NCBI GenBank assembly: GCA_007115705.1
Contig: QXEO01002115.1
Location: 577,591 to 641,590 of the forward strand
Direction: 5' to 3'
Length of the DNA: 64,000 bases
Source: Dactylis glomerata
Taxonomy: Eukaryota; Streptophyta; Magnoliopsida; Poales; Poaceae
Made by a program: the position numbers and the translations under genes. Under the pieces are notes generated by a model that saw only the letters and a list, made by a program, of their open reading frames with translations, had not been told where the DNA came from and did not search any database. Below, one piece after another: positions 54,176 to 64,000 of this stretch; the stretch's first letter is position 1; each line of letters opens with the position of its first letter.

Positions 54176-57145
54176 CTAGAGTAGCTTGATGCCTTCTGTA
54201 GTCGTGTTCTTCACCTTTTCTGCATAGTTGGCTATCACGCCAAAGTTTTGCGCCATCTTGTGGAACTCCCTGTCGCAGAGATCTGAGACTTCAAAACTTC
54301 CTTTGACTGTAATTATTCCTCTTGGTCCTGGCATTTTAAGTACTAAATATGTATAGTGAGGTACTGCCATGAATCGCGAAAACGCGGGTCGTCCGAGGAT
54401 CGCATGATATTGAGATGGCCAGTCCATGACTTCGAAGTCTAGTTTTTCTCTCCTGTAGTTTTGTCGGTTGCCGAAACAAACATTGAGTGCTATCCGACCC
54501 AGTGGGTAATTGGCACTTCCTGGCACAATCCCGTGGAAGGAGCAATCTGTTGGTTTCAGGAACTCCAGCGATATGTGCATTGCCCTGAGTGTTTTCGCGT
54601 ATATCAGGTTAATCCCACTTCCTGCATCCATGAATATTCTGTCGACATCATACGCGCCGATTTGAGCTTTGAGTACCAGAGGCGCGTTTCCTGGCCGAGG
54701 TACTGTTATGGGGTGGTCCTCTCTATTGAACTCAATTGGTTGTTCTGACCAATGCAGATATTCTGTTGTAGCTGGAGGTGACATGACTGCTAGATTGACT
54801 TGTCGAGTTATACTCTTTTCTTCTTTGTTCGACTTGGGCATAGGTTGTATCATTGCTGTGATGTGTCCTTTTGATGGGACGTACCCTTCGTCGTCGTCTT
54901 CGTGTCCCTTGTTTTGCTGGTCTTGTCCTTGAGGGGCTCCGTTGTTTCCTTGCTGGCTTGTCGGAGGATTGTTACTTCCTTCGAATCCTTGTCGCCTTGC
55001 TTCGGTTTGTTTGTTTATTGCTGCTTCTTGTAGCTTTAAGAATGCTGTGCAGTCTTTCATTGCGTGCCTTGATACTCGCTTCCCGTCGACGAACGCTGAG
55101 TGTATATGACAAGGCCCGTTGAGCATATCTTCTGGTGATGGGTTGTAATCTCTGGATTCTCTTGGTGGGAACTTCTTATAGTCCTCTTTTCCGTAACTGC
55201 GATATCCCGAGCTTCTGCGATCGTTTTCTTGATAACTGTTGTCTTTATATCCTGCGGCGACTTGGCTGTGAAAGCCGTAGGTGTCATAGTTTCGGGATCG
55301 TCTCCTTTGACTTCCATATCTGTTTCTTCTGTCGTCCTCTGGAGATCGTGTCCGTTTGTTGTTGCACGCATCTTCTCCATCTGCAAATCTGTTTGCTGTG
55401 TCCATAAGATCTGACACTGTTTTTGGCTTGATTCTACCCATCTCTTCGACTAGGTCTCTTCGCCTTAATCCAATGATGAACGCGTCTATTGCTCTTTCGT
55501 CTGAAACTTCGACTGCTGAATTTTTAATGAGGCTCCATCTTTGGATGTATGCCCGTAGTGTTTCGTCGCGTTGCTGTACGCATGCTTTGACTTCTTCTAT
55601 TGATGCTGGCCGTTTGTATGTCGACCTGAAGTTGCTTGTAAATTGCTTTGTGAGGTCTTCCCAGCTTCCAATGGATTCTTTCTCTAGTTTGCTCAACCAT
55701 GACCTTGCTGCGCCGGTGAGGTGTAGTTGCAAACTTTGCATTGCTGTTTCTTTGGTTCCTCCTAGTATTTGAACTGCTTGTAAGTAATCTGTGAGCCATG
55801 ATTGTGGTTCCTGTGATCCGTCGTATTTTTGCTGATCATGAGGTAGCTTGAATCCCTTAGGAACTGGAGTGGTGCGAACCCTATGGGTAAAGCACAATGC
55901 CCCCATCTCTTTTTCGTCATCTTCATAGTCGCGCCTTTCATTTGGGGATCGCGATTTTCGAGTTCCACCGTGCTGTTTTGGTGATGGCGATCGAGATCGG
56001 TGTTTACTGCTTCTATGCCGAGGACTATTGTGACGGCGAGGTGACCTTGCTTTGTGTACTTCCTTGTGATGATGTGCTTCTTCTCCTTTTGCTGATAGCT
56101 TGTGGCCTACCATGTTGAGTCCGTTCAATGCTGCTCTATGCATGTGCTCCCTAGGATCTCCTGGACTTGGTCGAGTTGTGAGCAGATATGCCTGCGCTGC
56201 TACTAATGCTGCTTCAGGTGTTTTTGGTAGGATGTTCCCCTGCTCGTCGACCGATAGGAAGGACGAGTCGAGGTTTTTCGAGATACTTTGCCTGTCGGAG
56301 TACTCGAGGTTGTCATACCTTGAGCCATGTCGACGATTTTTCCTTGCGTTGCTGTATGATGCGTCGCTTCGTGCTTTGCGAGCAGCTTCGCTGGCTGCAA
56401 TGGCTGAATCTTTTCTTCTTTGTATCTCTATCTTCTCCTTTGCTAATTGCTTTGCTTGCTGCCTTAGGGCGTAATGATACCCAAAAATCATGTCTTTGCT
56501 GGAATTTGATGGTATTGGCGTGCCATGTTCTACGGCTTCTCTTATTATTTTCCACTCGTCGACTGATAGTCGAATTTTTTCCCTGGCTGTGAGGGATTCC
56601 ACTGTTTGCCCTTCTGCTAGGTGATTTGCCCCTCTGTCGATATTTGCTGGGTTTATCACTGGGTTGTTATTTTCATCGAATTCTTCTGAATTGTCGCCCA
56701 CAATGGCGAGTACCTGGCACTGCTTGCCGATGTTGCTATTAAAGCTTGAGAAGATCGAGTCGCCATCTTCAGAAAGCTCTAACCCTGTCTTCCATGTGTC
56801 TGTTGAGTTATCTGAGATATCGCCAAGGCAGATCGTGAGATCGTCGAGTTTGATTTCTGTATTGAAGTTGTCCTTTTCTTTGTTGTCTTCTGCAATTTTC
56901 CTTTTTTGCGCTTCTTCTAAGCTGACCGGCGAGTTTACCTCGCTGGATGATCCGTCGGAATACTCCATTATTGTTGTTGCTTCAGGCTCATTTGCCGATG
57001 GATCTTGTTTCGTCGGATCCGAAAGGCGGGACGAACCCGATGGCCCGATGAGGATGCTCAGACTTCCGATGGTTAGTTCCACCTCTTGACTTCCGTCGAC
57101 TTCTGAACTGCTGTTGGCTAAAAGCGAAAAAGCCGTCGAATTCAT
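54176..57145 (-). CDS. gag-pro: A' gag-protease, uninterrupted (989 aa)
   Basis: The best-preserved gene in the window. Start chosen at MNSTAFSLLANSS (ATG at 57145-57143), 18 bases past the primer site; upstream in-frame codons belong to the primer site and have no ATG. Rough layout: serine-rich N-terminus (1-200), helical segment with SVDEWKIIREAVEHGTP, SR-like run (about 385-420), gag core from KGFKLPHDQQKYDG (about 435) to about 600, CHIH/HAMKDC knuckle (about 690), retropepsin-like domain with MDAGSGINLIYAKTL (about 840) and ILGRPAFSRF (about 910). A TAG ends it about 40 codons earlier than in A. It should yield capsid and protease, not polymerase. Confidence 0.9.
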   Translation of the reverse strand: MNSTAFSLLANSSSEVDGSQEVELTIGSLSILIGPSGSSRLSDPTKQDPSANEPEATTIMEYSDGSSSEVNSPVSLEEAQKRKIAEDNKEKDNFNTEIKLDDLTICLGDISDNSTDTWKTGLELSEDGDSIFSSFNSNIGKQCQVLAIVGDNSEEFDENNNPVINPANIDRGANHLAEGQTVESLTAREKIRLSVDEWKIIREAVEHGTPIPSNSSKDMIFGYHYALRQQAKQLAKEKIEIQRRKDSAIAASEAARKARSDASYSNARKNRRHGSRYDNLEYSDRQSISKNLDSSFLSVDEQGNILPKTPEAALVAAQAYLLTTRPSPGDPREHMHRAALNGLNMVGHKLSAKGEEAHHHKEVHKARSPRRHNSPRHRSSKHRSRSPSPKQHGGTRKSRSPNERRDYEDDEKEMGALCFTHRVRTTPVPKGFKLPHDQQKYDGSQEPQSWLTDYLQAVQILGGTKETAMQSLQLHLTGAARSWLSKLEKESIGSWEDLTKQFTSNFRSTYKRPASIEEVKACVQQRDETLRAYIQRWSLIKNSAVEVSDERAIDAFIIGLRRRDLVEEMGRIKPKTVSDLMDTANRFADGEDACNNKRTRSPEDDRRNRYGSQRRRSRNYDTYGFHSQVAAGYKDNSYQENDRRSSGYRSYGKEDYKKFPPRESRDYNPSPEDMLNGPCHIHSAFVDGKRVSRHAMKDCTAFLKLQEAAINKQTEARRQGFEGSNNPPTSQQGNNGAPQGQDQQNKGHEDDDEGYVPSKGHITAMIQPMPKSNKEEKSITRQVNLAVMSPPATTEYLHWSEQPIEFNREDHPITVPRPGNAPLVLKAQIGAYDVDRIFMDAGSGINLIYAKTLRAMHISLEFLKPTDCSFHGIVPGSANYPLGRIALNVCFGNRQNYRREKLDFEVMDWPSQYHAILGRPAFSRFMAVPHYTYLVLKMPGPRGIITVKGSFEVSDLCDREFHKMAQNFGVIANYAEKVKNTTTEGIKLL

Positions 57146-57162
57146 GATTCCAACGCCCAAGA

Positions 57163-57180
57163 TCCCCACAGTCGGCGCCA
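57163..57180 (-). other. A' primer-binding site
   Basis: Minus strand TGGCGCCGACTGTGGGGA, two bases inside the 5' LTR; same type as in A and B. Confidence 0.82.
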
Positions 57181-57182
57181 AT

Positions 57183-57516
57183 TGACGAGGGTTAACTCGA
57201 CAAATGTCCTAGATGAAGGACTTAGGATCGGGGAGATAGGGCGTCGGATGAACTCGAAGGTAAAGTTAGTCGAAATAGGTGTGTATCGAAAGTAAACTTG
57301 GGTGTTCAACCTGGCTTGCTTTCAATCTTCCCTACACCGTCCCCTCCTGGCCCCTATATATAGGTGGCCAGGTCTCGAGGATCGGGTAGGGTCCGATACA
57401 GATTACAATATCGACATACGGTAAGAACTCGTATTCGACTATCATTACAATTGGGCCTAGCTTAACGGGCCTCAGGGGTACTCAACTAACGGGCTCTATT
57501 AGCTATACCCTTGTCA
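57183..57516 (-). repeat. A' 5' LTR
   Basis: 334 bp; palindromic TATA at 57353-57364; followed by AGAGA. Confidence 0.92.
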
Positions 57517-57521
57517 AGAGA

Positions 57522-58140
57522 TTTGAGCATGATGATGGGAAGCTCTCGAAAACTATAGTAGACCACAAGTACAATACTCATAACCCAAAATTTTCTTTTT
57601 GAAGTAGATCAACTAGCACTCATATTTTTTGGAATGGAGTGATGTGGGTAGTGAAGAGTATTATATTTGGGTATAGATGGAAAATAGGAAATATAGTAAT
57701 ATTTAGATATTGGGAAGACACTTGGGTTGGCACTTCTCCTCTCTCTATGTTCAGTTATGTGGTCTTTATGTTCTATCTCTTAAACAACACAAAACTGAAT
57801 CGGTTCATGGATGGGTCAACCTTGATGTTGACCTTCACGAGAAGTTTCTCACTTTCTAACATAGCAATGATATGAGCTAGAAAATACTGCTTCAATTATT
57901 CAATTGTACCAAGACTATGATTCTCTAAAACTTGATATACTAGAATTCTACTAGAGTTATTCAACTCCCACTCTCTATGCCACTGTGAACAAAGGAGGGG
58001 TGAATCCAGTTTTCATTCCATTTGTTTGGAAACTGCACATTCCTCCAAGAGTTCATATCTCAACAAGCTTATGGCTAAGGATATCCTAGAAAAAAGGAAC
58101 GTGCACAAACATAAAGATTGTGCGTGTTTTGTAAAAAAAA
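57522..58140 (+). pseudogene. LINE-1 ORF2 C-terminal part
   Basis: Continues FEHDDGKLSKTIVDHKYN, then FWNGVMWVVKSIIFGYRWK (near 57630) and IFRYWEDTWVGTSPLSMFS, the typical post-RT region of plant L1 elements that leads to a zinc-binding C-terminus. Stops and frame changes throughout. The text from about 58060 (KRNVHKHKDCACF-like) is interrupted by the next insertion. Confidence 0.72.
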
Positions 58141-58149
58141 TGAATGGAG

Positions 58150-58782
58150 GCAAAAGATTTGCCCCATCCATTAATTAAGAAGAGGGTGCTCAGTTTATTA
58201 ATAGAAAACCGAGCGAAAACCATCATAAAACCGTTGAGCGGCGCACACAAGAAACCCTACCCACACCTCGACAAAGAGGGCCTCGTCGAGACAGCGCATC
58301 GGCGTCATCGTCATCACTTCTCCCCTAGGAAGCAACATCTCCAACCCACAAACTTAGAGCAAATGACTCCGACTTCGCCAAACACAATCGTTGAACCAAC
58401 CAACACTGCAGAGGTCATGCAGAGCCACATAAAGATCCGCACCAGAACTCAGCCATTCGCGATAAGACAGCGCAGCTCCGACTCTGAGGAAGAACTACGG
58501 AGGAGAACTAGACAAGGCTGGCACCGTGGAAGATCGCCAAACGGACCACATGTTGCCAGTCATCGTACGCCATCAGGAACCCGTCACCGCAGCTTCGACT
58601 TCACAACAACAAATCAGCCGAGGCAAACCCACGGACACATCGGAGAAGAGCCGACTACCTCAACCAAAGCCACGTCTCCGACATCACTCATCTCCACCAT
58701 CATTGCCACAGAAGCCTCATCTCCACCAGCGTGTTTTGTAATGGAGATGAATATATTGAGCATTTACTCTTTCTTTTTTTGA
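58150..58782. mobile_element. Retroposon-like insertion in LINE-1
   Basis: Flanked by imperfect direct repeats GGCAAAAGATTTGCC (about 58150) and GGCAAAAGACTTGCC (about 58788), with a T-run at the right end. LINE-1 protein text resumes beyond it (LSCNVANHIRHEIS-like). One frame is open for 212 codons (58144-58782), rich in T, S, H, R and without a domain; I regard it as non-coding. Confidence 0.5.
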
Positions 58783-58789
58783 AACAAGG

Positions 58790-59480
58790 CAAAAGACTTG
58801 CCATTTAATCTTTCTTGCAATGTGGCTAACCATATCCGGCATGAGATTTCTGCTTTCTTCAGCTTGCATTTAGGAGAAAACTATAAATCCATGGCTACAA
58901 TTTGGGTAGGCAACACAAATCATGCTCAGTTAAATTCATTACGTGCAGTTGTGATATGGACCAAGTGAAAAACTAGAAATAACATGATTTTCAATGGTCA
59001 ATTTTTGATTGACATTAAATAGGTTTGCAGACTCAAACTACACCAGTTAAATGCTAGAAGTTGATCTTCAGAGATGAAATTATCGAAGAGGCAAGCATGT
59101 GTGCTCCCTCAGTCCCTCATATGCATGCTGCTGCAGACGCCACCACCGCTCGAGAGCGTGTGATTGTTCCTAAAATTACTACACTATCCTTACAACACCT
59201 GAAGCTCTAGATGCAGGCTCCGCTATGTTTACCAGCCTCTCTGAAGGTGATCAATCTCCGGCACTGAAGAAGCCGGCGGCCCCAGGAACTTGCCTTACTC
59301 CAACATCTACATTGGACGCAGCCTTTGCTTTGCTAGTTTAGTTGTCGTTCTTGCGTCCTTTTGTTTTGAGTTGGTGTTGATGCACCTAATGTCTTTGATT
59401 CCACCTTTTACCCCATAGTTATATATTTGTGACACTAATTACTTCTTGGAGTGAAAATTGTCAAGATTATCCATTCTAAA
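58790..59480 (+). pseudogene. LINE-1 3' end and UTR
   Basis: Ends of the LINE ORF2 (VANHIRHEISAF, MATIWVGNTNHAQ, KTRNNMIFNGQF) up to about 59000, then UTR-like sequence. No clear A-tail found. Confidence 0.6.
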
Positions 59481-60896
59481 ACCTTTGGAACCTTATTTTT
59501 TATGTGTATCTATTGGGAAAGGTGTAACACGGTGACCGGGCGCGGTTCAAGAAAATCAAGACGAGTAGGTGGAATGGAACAAATGCTAAAGTGAAGTAAA
59601 ATTGTGTTCAAAGCCCCCTAGATGGGCCACTAAATGGGGTAATATCTTCGACCACAGAGTTCATGACCACGACCCGCTCGCTCCGCTCGCCACTGACCAC
59701 CACCGCCGCCATGAGCGCCACCGCCGACACCACCACTTCGCCCACCATTGCCCCTGCCACCTTCGTGGTTCTAGTCGCCGCCCCCACCATCCTGAAGGTT
59801 GGAGCGATTGGAGCGGTGGTTCCTAGGGTCTTGCCACGGGTCAGATTGCGAGTTCCTTCGGCGATCTGGCGGAGCAGTTCCGAGATGATGGACTCCTGGT
59901 ACTACCAGTTCCCGGCTCCACTGAGGATGCTGGGGGCGGAAGGAGTGGCTGCGTTGCTAAGCCTAGCCGAGGCTGTGGCAAACCCGGTCGCGGAGGTGAT
60001 GGTGGAGGAAGCGGCGCTGGTGCTCGCGAGGGAGAAGAGAGGGCTAGCCGCAGAGGTTGCACCGCCTATGGGTGGATTTCCTCACTCACCGGTGGAGCTG
60101 AGGCAGAGGGGTGTGGATGCATTGAGAAGAGGCGCAATCCTAGTCGCGAAGCTCAGCAACGACTTTCAGCTGCTGGGGTTCCTAGAGATCCGGCGATCCA
60201 CTGGGTTGAGGTTGCTGGAAAGGGGAATTGCCATGGCTGCTCCAGGGACTCTGGTCGAGGTAATTCAAATTACCCCAGACCCAGAGGTGGAAATGGGTGC
60301 CGCGGTGAGGCCGGTACCGTTCGTTGCGGGAATGTGGATATGGAGAGGGGCGGCGCCGCCGCCGGGTCCGCCGCATCTGGTCAGGCCATTGCAGTGAAAT
60401 TCATGTCAGAGAATGTCGTAGTGAGCAGTTTGGGTAGGAGAAACTAGAAGGGGGTCCTTGATCTGGGGGCGGAGGATAGGCACGATCTGATTTCGCCATG
60501 TCGGGCTTCACCGGCGAGAAGGTCGTCGGGGATGTGCCAGAGTCCGACGGGTCTGAAGGATTATGAGGTGGGGCCCAACTGGAAGGGAACCCCATCTCTA
60601 GCTCAAGTCGACCATGGATGTGTGACACCTGTCGCCTACAGGAGACATCCACTCCCAGCTAGAGAGAGATAAGGGGGTGCTGTCTAAAGCGGTATGTATC
60701 TGCTCCCCACCCCTGAGAGCTCTGCAATGGAGACCAGATCGGCGATCTAGTGTTTCAGCGGAGCAACACCTTGTGTGGGTGAGGAAGGACCTGGTCCAGA
60801 AGAAGGTTTTCTTGCAGGCAGATTGTTTCCCGGTGGGGAGAGAGATTGCCAATTCCAAAGAAAATCGGCTTCTCGAGAGATCTGTGGAGTGAGAAG
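59481..60896 (+). other. GC-rich region upstream of LINE-2 ORF1
   Basis: Two plus-strand frames are open over long stretches (59663-60397, starting MTTTRSLRSPLTTTAA; and a glycine/arginine-rich frame about 59770-60440). No domain recognised. It may be the 5' UTR of LINE-2 or a separate captured fragment. Confidence 0.35.
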
Positions 60897-63049
60897 ATGG
60901 GAAAAGCGTTGTTCGCCGACATTGTTAAGATGGCCGATAGAGGAAGAGGTGGTGGACGAGGAGGTGCTAGAAAGGGCCTGGGAAAGCTGCATCAAATCTG
61001 AGTCAGAAAGTGCAGGGTCAATCTTCAGAGAATGCTCAAGCTCAAGGTCAAGTGCAGCCTCTGCAGAATCAGGTACCAATGTTCCCTGCTGCTGAAAGTC
61101 AAGGAGGGGGTTTTCTTCAGCAGTCTGGGGTACCTCAGCAGGGGATGTTCCCCTATGGTACCGCCAGGGCTTTGGAATGTTCCAATGGGGCAGTGGCAAC
61201 AATTCTTTGGTCGGCATGGTATGGGTCAGATGATGCAGATGCCTCAAGGTTTTGGTGGAAGTGTTCAAACGGGGACTGCCGGCAACAGTAGTTCTGGGGT
61301 TCCCGTGACTTCACAACAAGTTCAAGTGGCACAACAGCCTGCTAAAGCTACAAAGAAGAAGCCTCAGAGTTCAAGTGGTGATGCTGGGAAGAACGTGGCT
61401 AAGAAGACTGAGGTTAATCCTTTACCACCTTTGGACCCTAAATACAAGGATGTGGTGTGTTTCAACTGTGGTGAACCAGGCCACTATGTTGGACTGTGCT
61501 CTAGACTTAAAAGATGTTTCATGTGTGGTAATACTGGTCACTATATGGATGCTTGCCCCCTGTGGTATGGTTCCATGCCCACAGCTCAATTCTGGGGCTG
61601 TGGTAATATAGGATTGGGTTTTTTCCATGTTGAAGTGGAAGGGCCAGCTGCTGTTCAGTGGTTGGATATGGACAATATGGGGATTGTGGTGGTTAATGAG
61701 GGGGAAATTTCTGAGAAGGAACTGGAGCAAAATTTCAATGAAATGTGGAAGGTTAAGTGGTTTTGGCAGATAAGAAGGCTGTCAGAAAAAATCCTTGTTA
61801 GATTTCCTCCCAGCAAAAGAATCAAAGATTTGGTGGAGTACCCCTCTATAAATCTTAATAAGAAGGGCGTGAATGTCTCTTTCATTAACAGGGAAGGTGA
61901 GGCTGAACCTTATGAAGAGTTTAAGGAGGTCTAGGTCAATTTGGAAGGTATACATTGCAAGTATTTGACCTGGAAAGTCATTGCTCAAGTGGCTTCTACT
62001 ATTGGAGTGCTTGTAGATGTTGATTGCCTATCATCTTCAAGAGTGTGTACAAGAAAATAAGGATCAAGGTGTCTCCCAGGGATAGTGAAAAGATTCCTCC
62101 AAGCAAGCTGTTTGAATTTGAGCAATGTTTCTTTCTTGTCACCTTTGATGTGGAGAAAACCTCAGATGGAGGTGGAAACAATGATGATGATGCTGGAAAT
62201 GAAACTGTTGCTATGGAGGAGGATGATGAACCAGAAGTTGATTTCCAGGATGAGGTTGATAAATTTAGTAAATCAGAGGCAACTGGGATGGATACTGATG
62301 CTGGTGCTACTGCTCCTACACCTAGTGCTGGGAAGAGCGTCCATAATGCCAAGACCCTGGGTAACTCAGCACTATAGGTGAGTGTGAGAGCTAAGGTATT
62401 GGAAGAAAATGTTCCTTGCAAGGATGCTGATGTAATTATTGTGGTTAAAGCTGTGGAGGACAATATGGGTAGACATTTGCTACATGAATTTGAAGAGGAA
62501 TCAGATGAGGAACAAAACACAACAAATGACATCCAAAATGTCAATATTCCCAGTATTCCCATGGTGAAAGAAAAGAAGAAAGTGTGGGGCCCAGTTTTGG
62601 ATACTAAGATGAGTAGTAGAATCACAAGAGATGGGAAATCTGCTATTGAAAAAGCTCAGGAACTCAAGAAGGCCAAGAATCCTGAAATCCCACAAGGTAA
62701 AAAGATCCATGGCTTTTCTAATTCTTTTGCTGCTTTAGATGATGATGTAATAAGAGTCAAAGCAAGTGTTGTAGGCATTAGCCTGGGTTCTTCTCATACT
62801 TTTGTTAAAAAGAACATTCATTGTCTAAAAAATGTAGAATTAGATAGGCTGGATAAGTTTCATCATGATCACCCTGACATGTTTATTCCACAAGACATTA
62901 GTCTTACTGTGGAAGAAATAGTTGGGTCTACAGGTAGAGGTCATGAGGAAGAGGATGAGACTCACATTAGTGAGGATAGTGACTATAAGGAACCTTGGAC
63001 TAAAGTTTCATACAAAAATAGGAGCAGGAAGAAATTAATCTTTAAATAA
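60897..63049 (+). pseudogene. LINE-2 ORF1 (nucleic-acid-binding, two zinc knuckles)
   Basis: The likely start is at 60897 (MGKALFADIVKMADRGRGGG), a glycine/arginine-rich N-terminus like other plant L1 ORF1 proteins. Frameshifts occur near 61000 and 61170, a TAG at about 61932, a shift near 62025 and a TAG at about 62375. Two CCHC knuckles, CFNCGEPGHYVGLC and CFMCGNTGHYMDAC, lie at about 61458-61560. Downstream is an acidic stretch and a final open segment (62378-63049) ending NRSRKKLIFK. It would coat LINE RNA. ORF2 begins 5 bases after its stop. Confidence 0.78.
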
Positions 63050-63054
63050 CAATC

Positions 63055-64000
63055 ATGGTAGTTGCCTTTATTTGGAACTCCAGAGGTTTGAATAGACCTG
63101 ACAAGCTTGCTAGAGTGCATGATCTCATTAGAGAGATATGCCCTGATATTATAGGCTTCTCTGAAACTAAGAAAGAGGAGTTTAACTATATTCAGTTACA
63201 ACAGCTAGACCCTATGGGGAAATATAGCTGGAATTGGTTACCTGCCAAAAGCACAGCTGGTGGCATTTTGGTAGGAATCAATAAAGACATGTTTGATATC
63301 TGTAGGTGTGTCATCCATACTTTCTCTATCTTTGTTTTGCTCAAAAATAAATCAGGTGGAGTTGTTTGGAGATTCATCTCTATTTATGGGCCAGCCTATG
63401 ATGAACATAAACTTGAGTTTATTAATTAACTCCATAATACTTATGCTAGCTGGAATGGTCATACTTTAGTAGGAGGGGATTTCAATCTAATTAGAGAGAG
63501 TAAAGAGAAGAATAATGGTAATATCAACCAACATTGGGCCAATATGTTCAATGATTGGATTAATAAGTTTGCACTGATTGAAATTAAAAATTCCAGCAGA
63601 CAATATACTTGGGGAAATAACCAAGATAACTTGGTTATGGCCTTATTAGATAGAGTGTTTGTCTCTACCTGTTGGGAGAAAATGTTACTTGCTTGTAGTG
63701 TGGTAGCTAAAGCAAGACTAGGGAGTGACCACACTCCCTTGACTGTGGATTAGGTTTGATCAATAGTTTAGATTTGAAAAATGGTGGTTACAAATTGATG
63801 GCTTTGATTAAATGGTTGAGAAAATTTGGTCAGCTCCTTGTAACCATGTGAAAGCCATTGATAGGTGGCAGTTTAAAATTATAAACTTAAGGAAAGGGCT
63901 TAAAGGTTGGAATGCTAACCTTGAGTTTGATCAGAGGAAGAAAAAGCAACATTTAGTTGCTGAGTATGACATGCTGGATATTATTTCTGAATCTCAAACT
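63055..64000 (+). pseudogene. LINE-2 ORF2, endonuclease part (runs off window)
   Basis: Starts MVVAFIWNSRGLNRPDKLAR. AP-endonuclease (EEP) motifs: WNSRGLN, IIGFSETKKEEF, FISIYGPAYD, GGDFNLIRE (D at 63478), LLDRVFVS, and LGSDHTPLTVD, which places the catalytic H at the usual position. Stops at 63427-63429 (after LEFIN) and 63752-63754, and more beyond; the frame with EKWWLQIDGF and VKAIDRWQFKIINL continues to the window end. RT lies outside. All EN catalytic residues appear kept, so the lesions look recent. Confidence 0.82.

Larger units (their letters stand above)
48446..57516 (-). mobile_element. A': second non-autonomous gag-only element with antisense genes
   Basis: 334-bp LTRs at 48446-48779 and 57183-57516; TSD AGAGA (48441-48445, 57517-57521). 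Same plan as A throughout: minus-strand gag-protease and two plus-strand genes, no polymerase. The LTRs differ at two positions by eye. A and A' are independent insertions of one active family, in B and LINE-1 respectively. Confidence 0.93.
47380..59480 (+). mobile_element. LINE-1: decayed L1-type LINE split by A'
   Basis: Reverse-transcriptase text at 47470-48445 continues at 57522 after A' and one AGAGA are removed (LLISWVKR | FEHDDGKLSK reads straight across). It runs through the C-terminal region (WEDTWVGTSPLSM, near 57716), is interrupted by a 0.6-kb insertion (about 58150-58780) and ends after KTRNNMIFNGQF (near 58970). The endonuclease and ORF1 are missing on the left, so it is 5'-truncated. 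Confidence 0.82.

Noticed and set aside
58144..58782. 212-codon frame as a gene
   Set aside because: Low-complexity T/S/H/R-rich text within a retroposon-like insertion flanked by direct repeats; no domain.

Overview
The window is plant nuclear DNA, almost certainly from a large-genome grass of the Triticeae (wheat, Aegilops, barley or relatives). It consists of nested LTR retrotransposons, LINEs, Stowaway MITEs, a Helitron and other transposon debris. I see no convincing free-standing host gene, no rRNA or tRNA gene and no CRISPR array. Family names are from memory and unchecked: the ~335-bp-LTR Gypsy elements resemble Triticeae families such as Fatima, and the ~1.64-kb-LTR element resembles Sabrina/WHAM.

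Left stack (1-34090). The outermost layer is a decayed retrotransposon (1-~1100 and 32671-~34090). In it lies E0 (~1100-32670), a gag-only Gypsy element without a 5' LTR. E0 is broken by a solo LTR (2915-4358, TSD CATGT), by element B (4967-29680, TSD TCCAG) and by a short LINE tail (31751-31917). B is a once-autonomous Tat-like Gypsy element (gag, protease, RT, two RNase H domains, integrase) and carries an antisense AT-hook/B3 gene. B's gag is interrupted by element A (6709-15694, TSD CCGGT) and, 11 bp further on, by element C (15706-22411, TSD AGCA).

Middle (34090-47361). This is low-copy sequence with a LINE tail, a 450-bp TIR element, two complete Stowaways and one eroded one, a 2.8-kb non-autonomous Helitron (37827-40648), a Copia element reduced to 666 bp, a 1.6-kb tandem duplication (42142-45345), and two head-opposed retroposon copies forming a 300-bp-arm inverted repeat around a smaller foldback element.

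Right (47362-64000). A decayed LINE is split by A' (48446-57516, TSD AGAGA), a sister of A. A second LINE follows (ORF1 with two zinc knuckles, then an AP endonuclease) and runs off the window.

The main result concerns A, A' and E0. They share LTR ends, primer site and gag-protease with B but lack RT, RNase H and integrase. In their place they carry, on the opposite strand, a multi-exon gene with a Transposase_28-type (PF04195) domain; A and A' also carry a second, coiled-coil antisense gene. Introns stay at the same positions in the copies, as expected if the sense genomic RNA cannot splice antisense introns. B carries a different antisense cargo with its own TATA box. Non-autonomous, gag-producing elements and an autonomous relative with near-identical termini therefore sit in one locus with exchanged antisense passengers.
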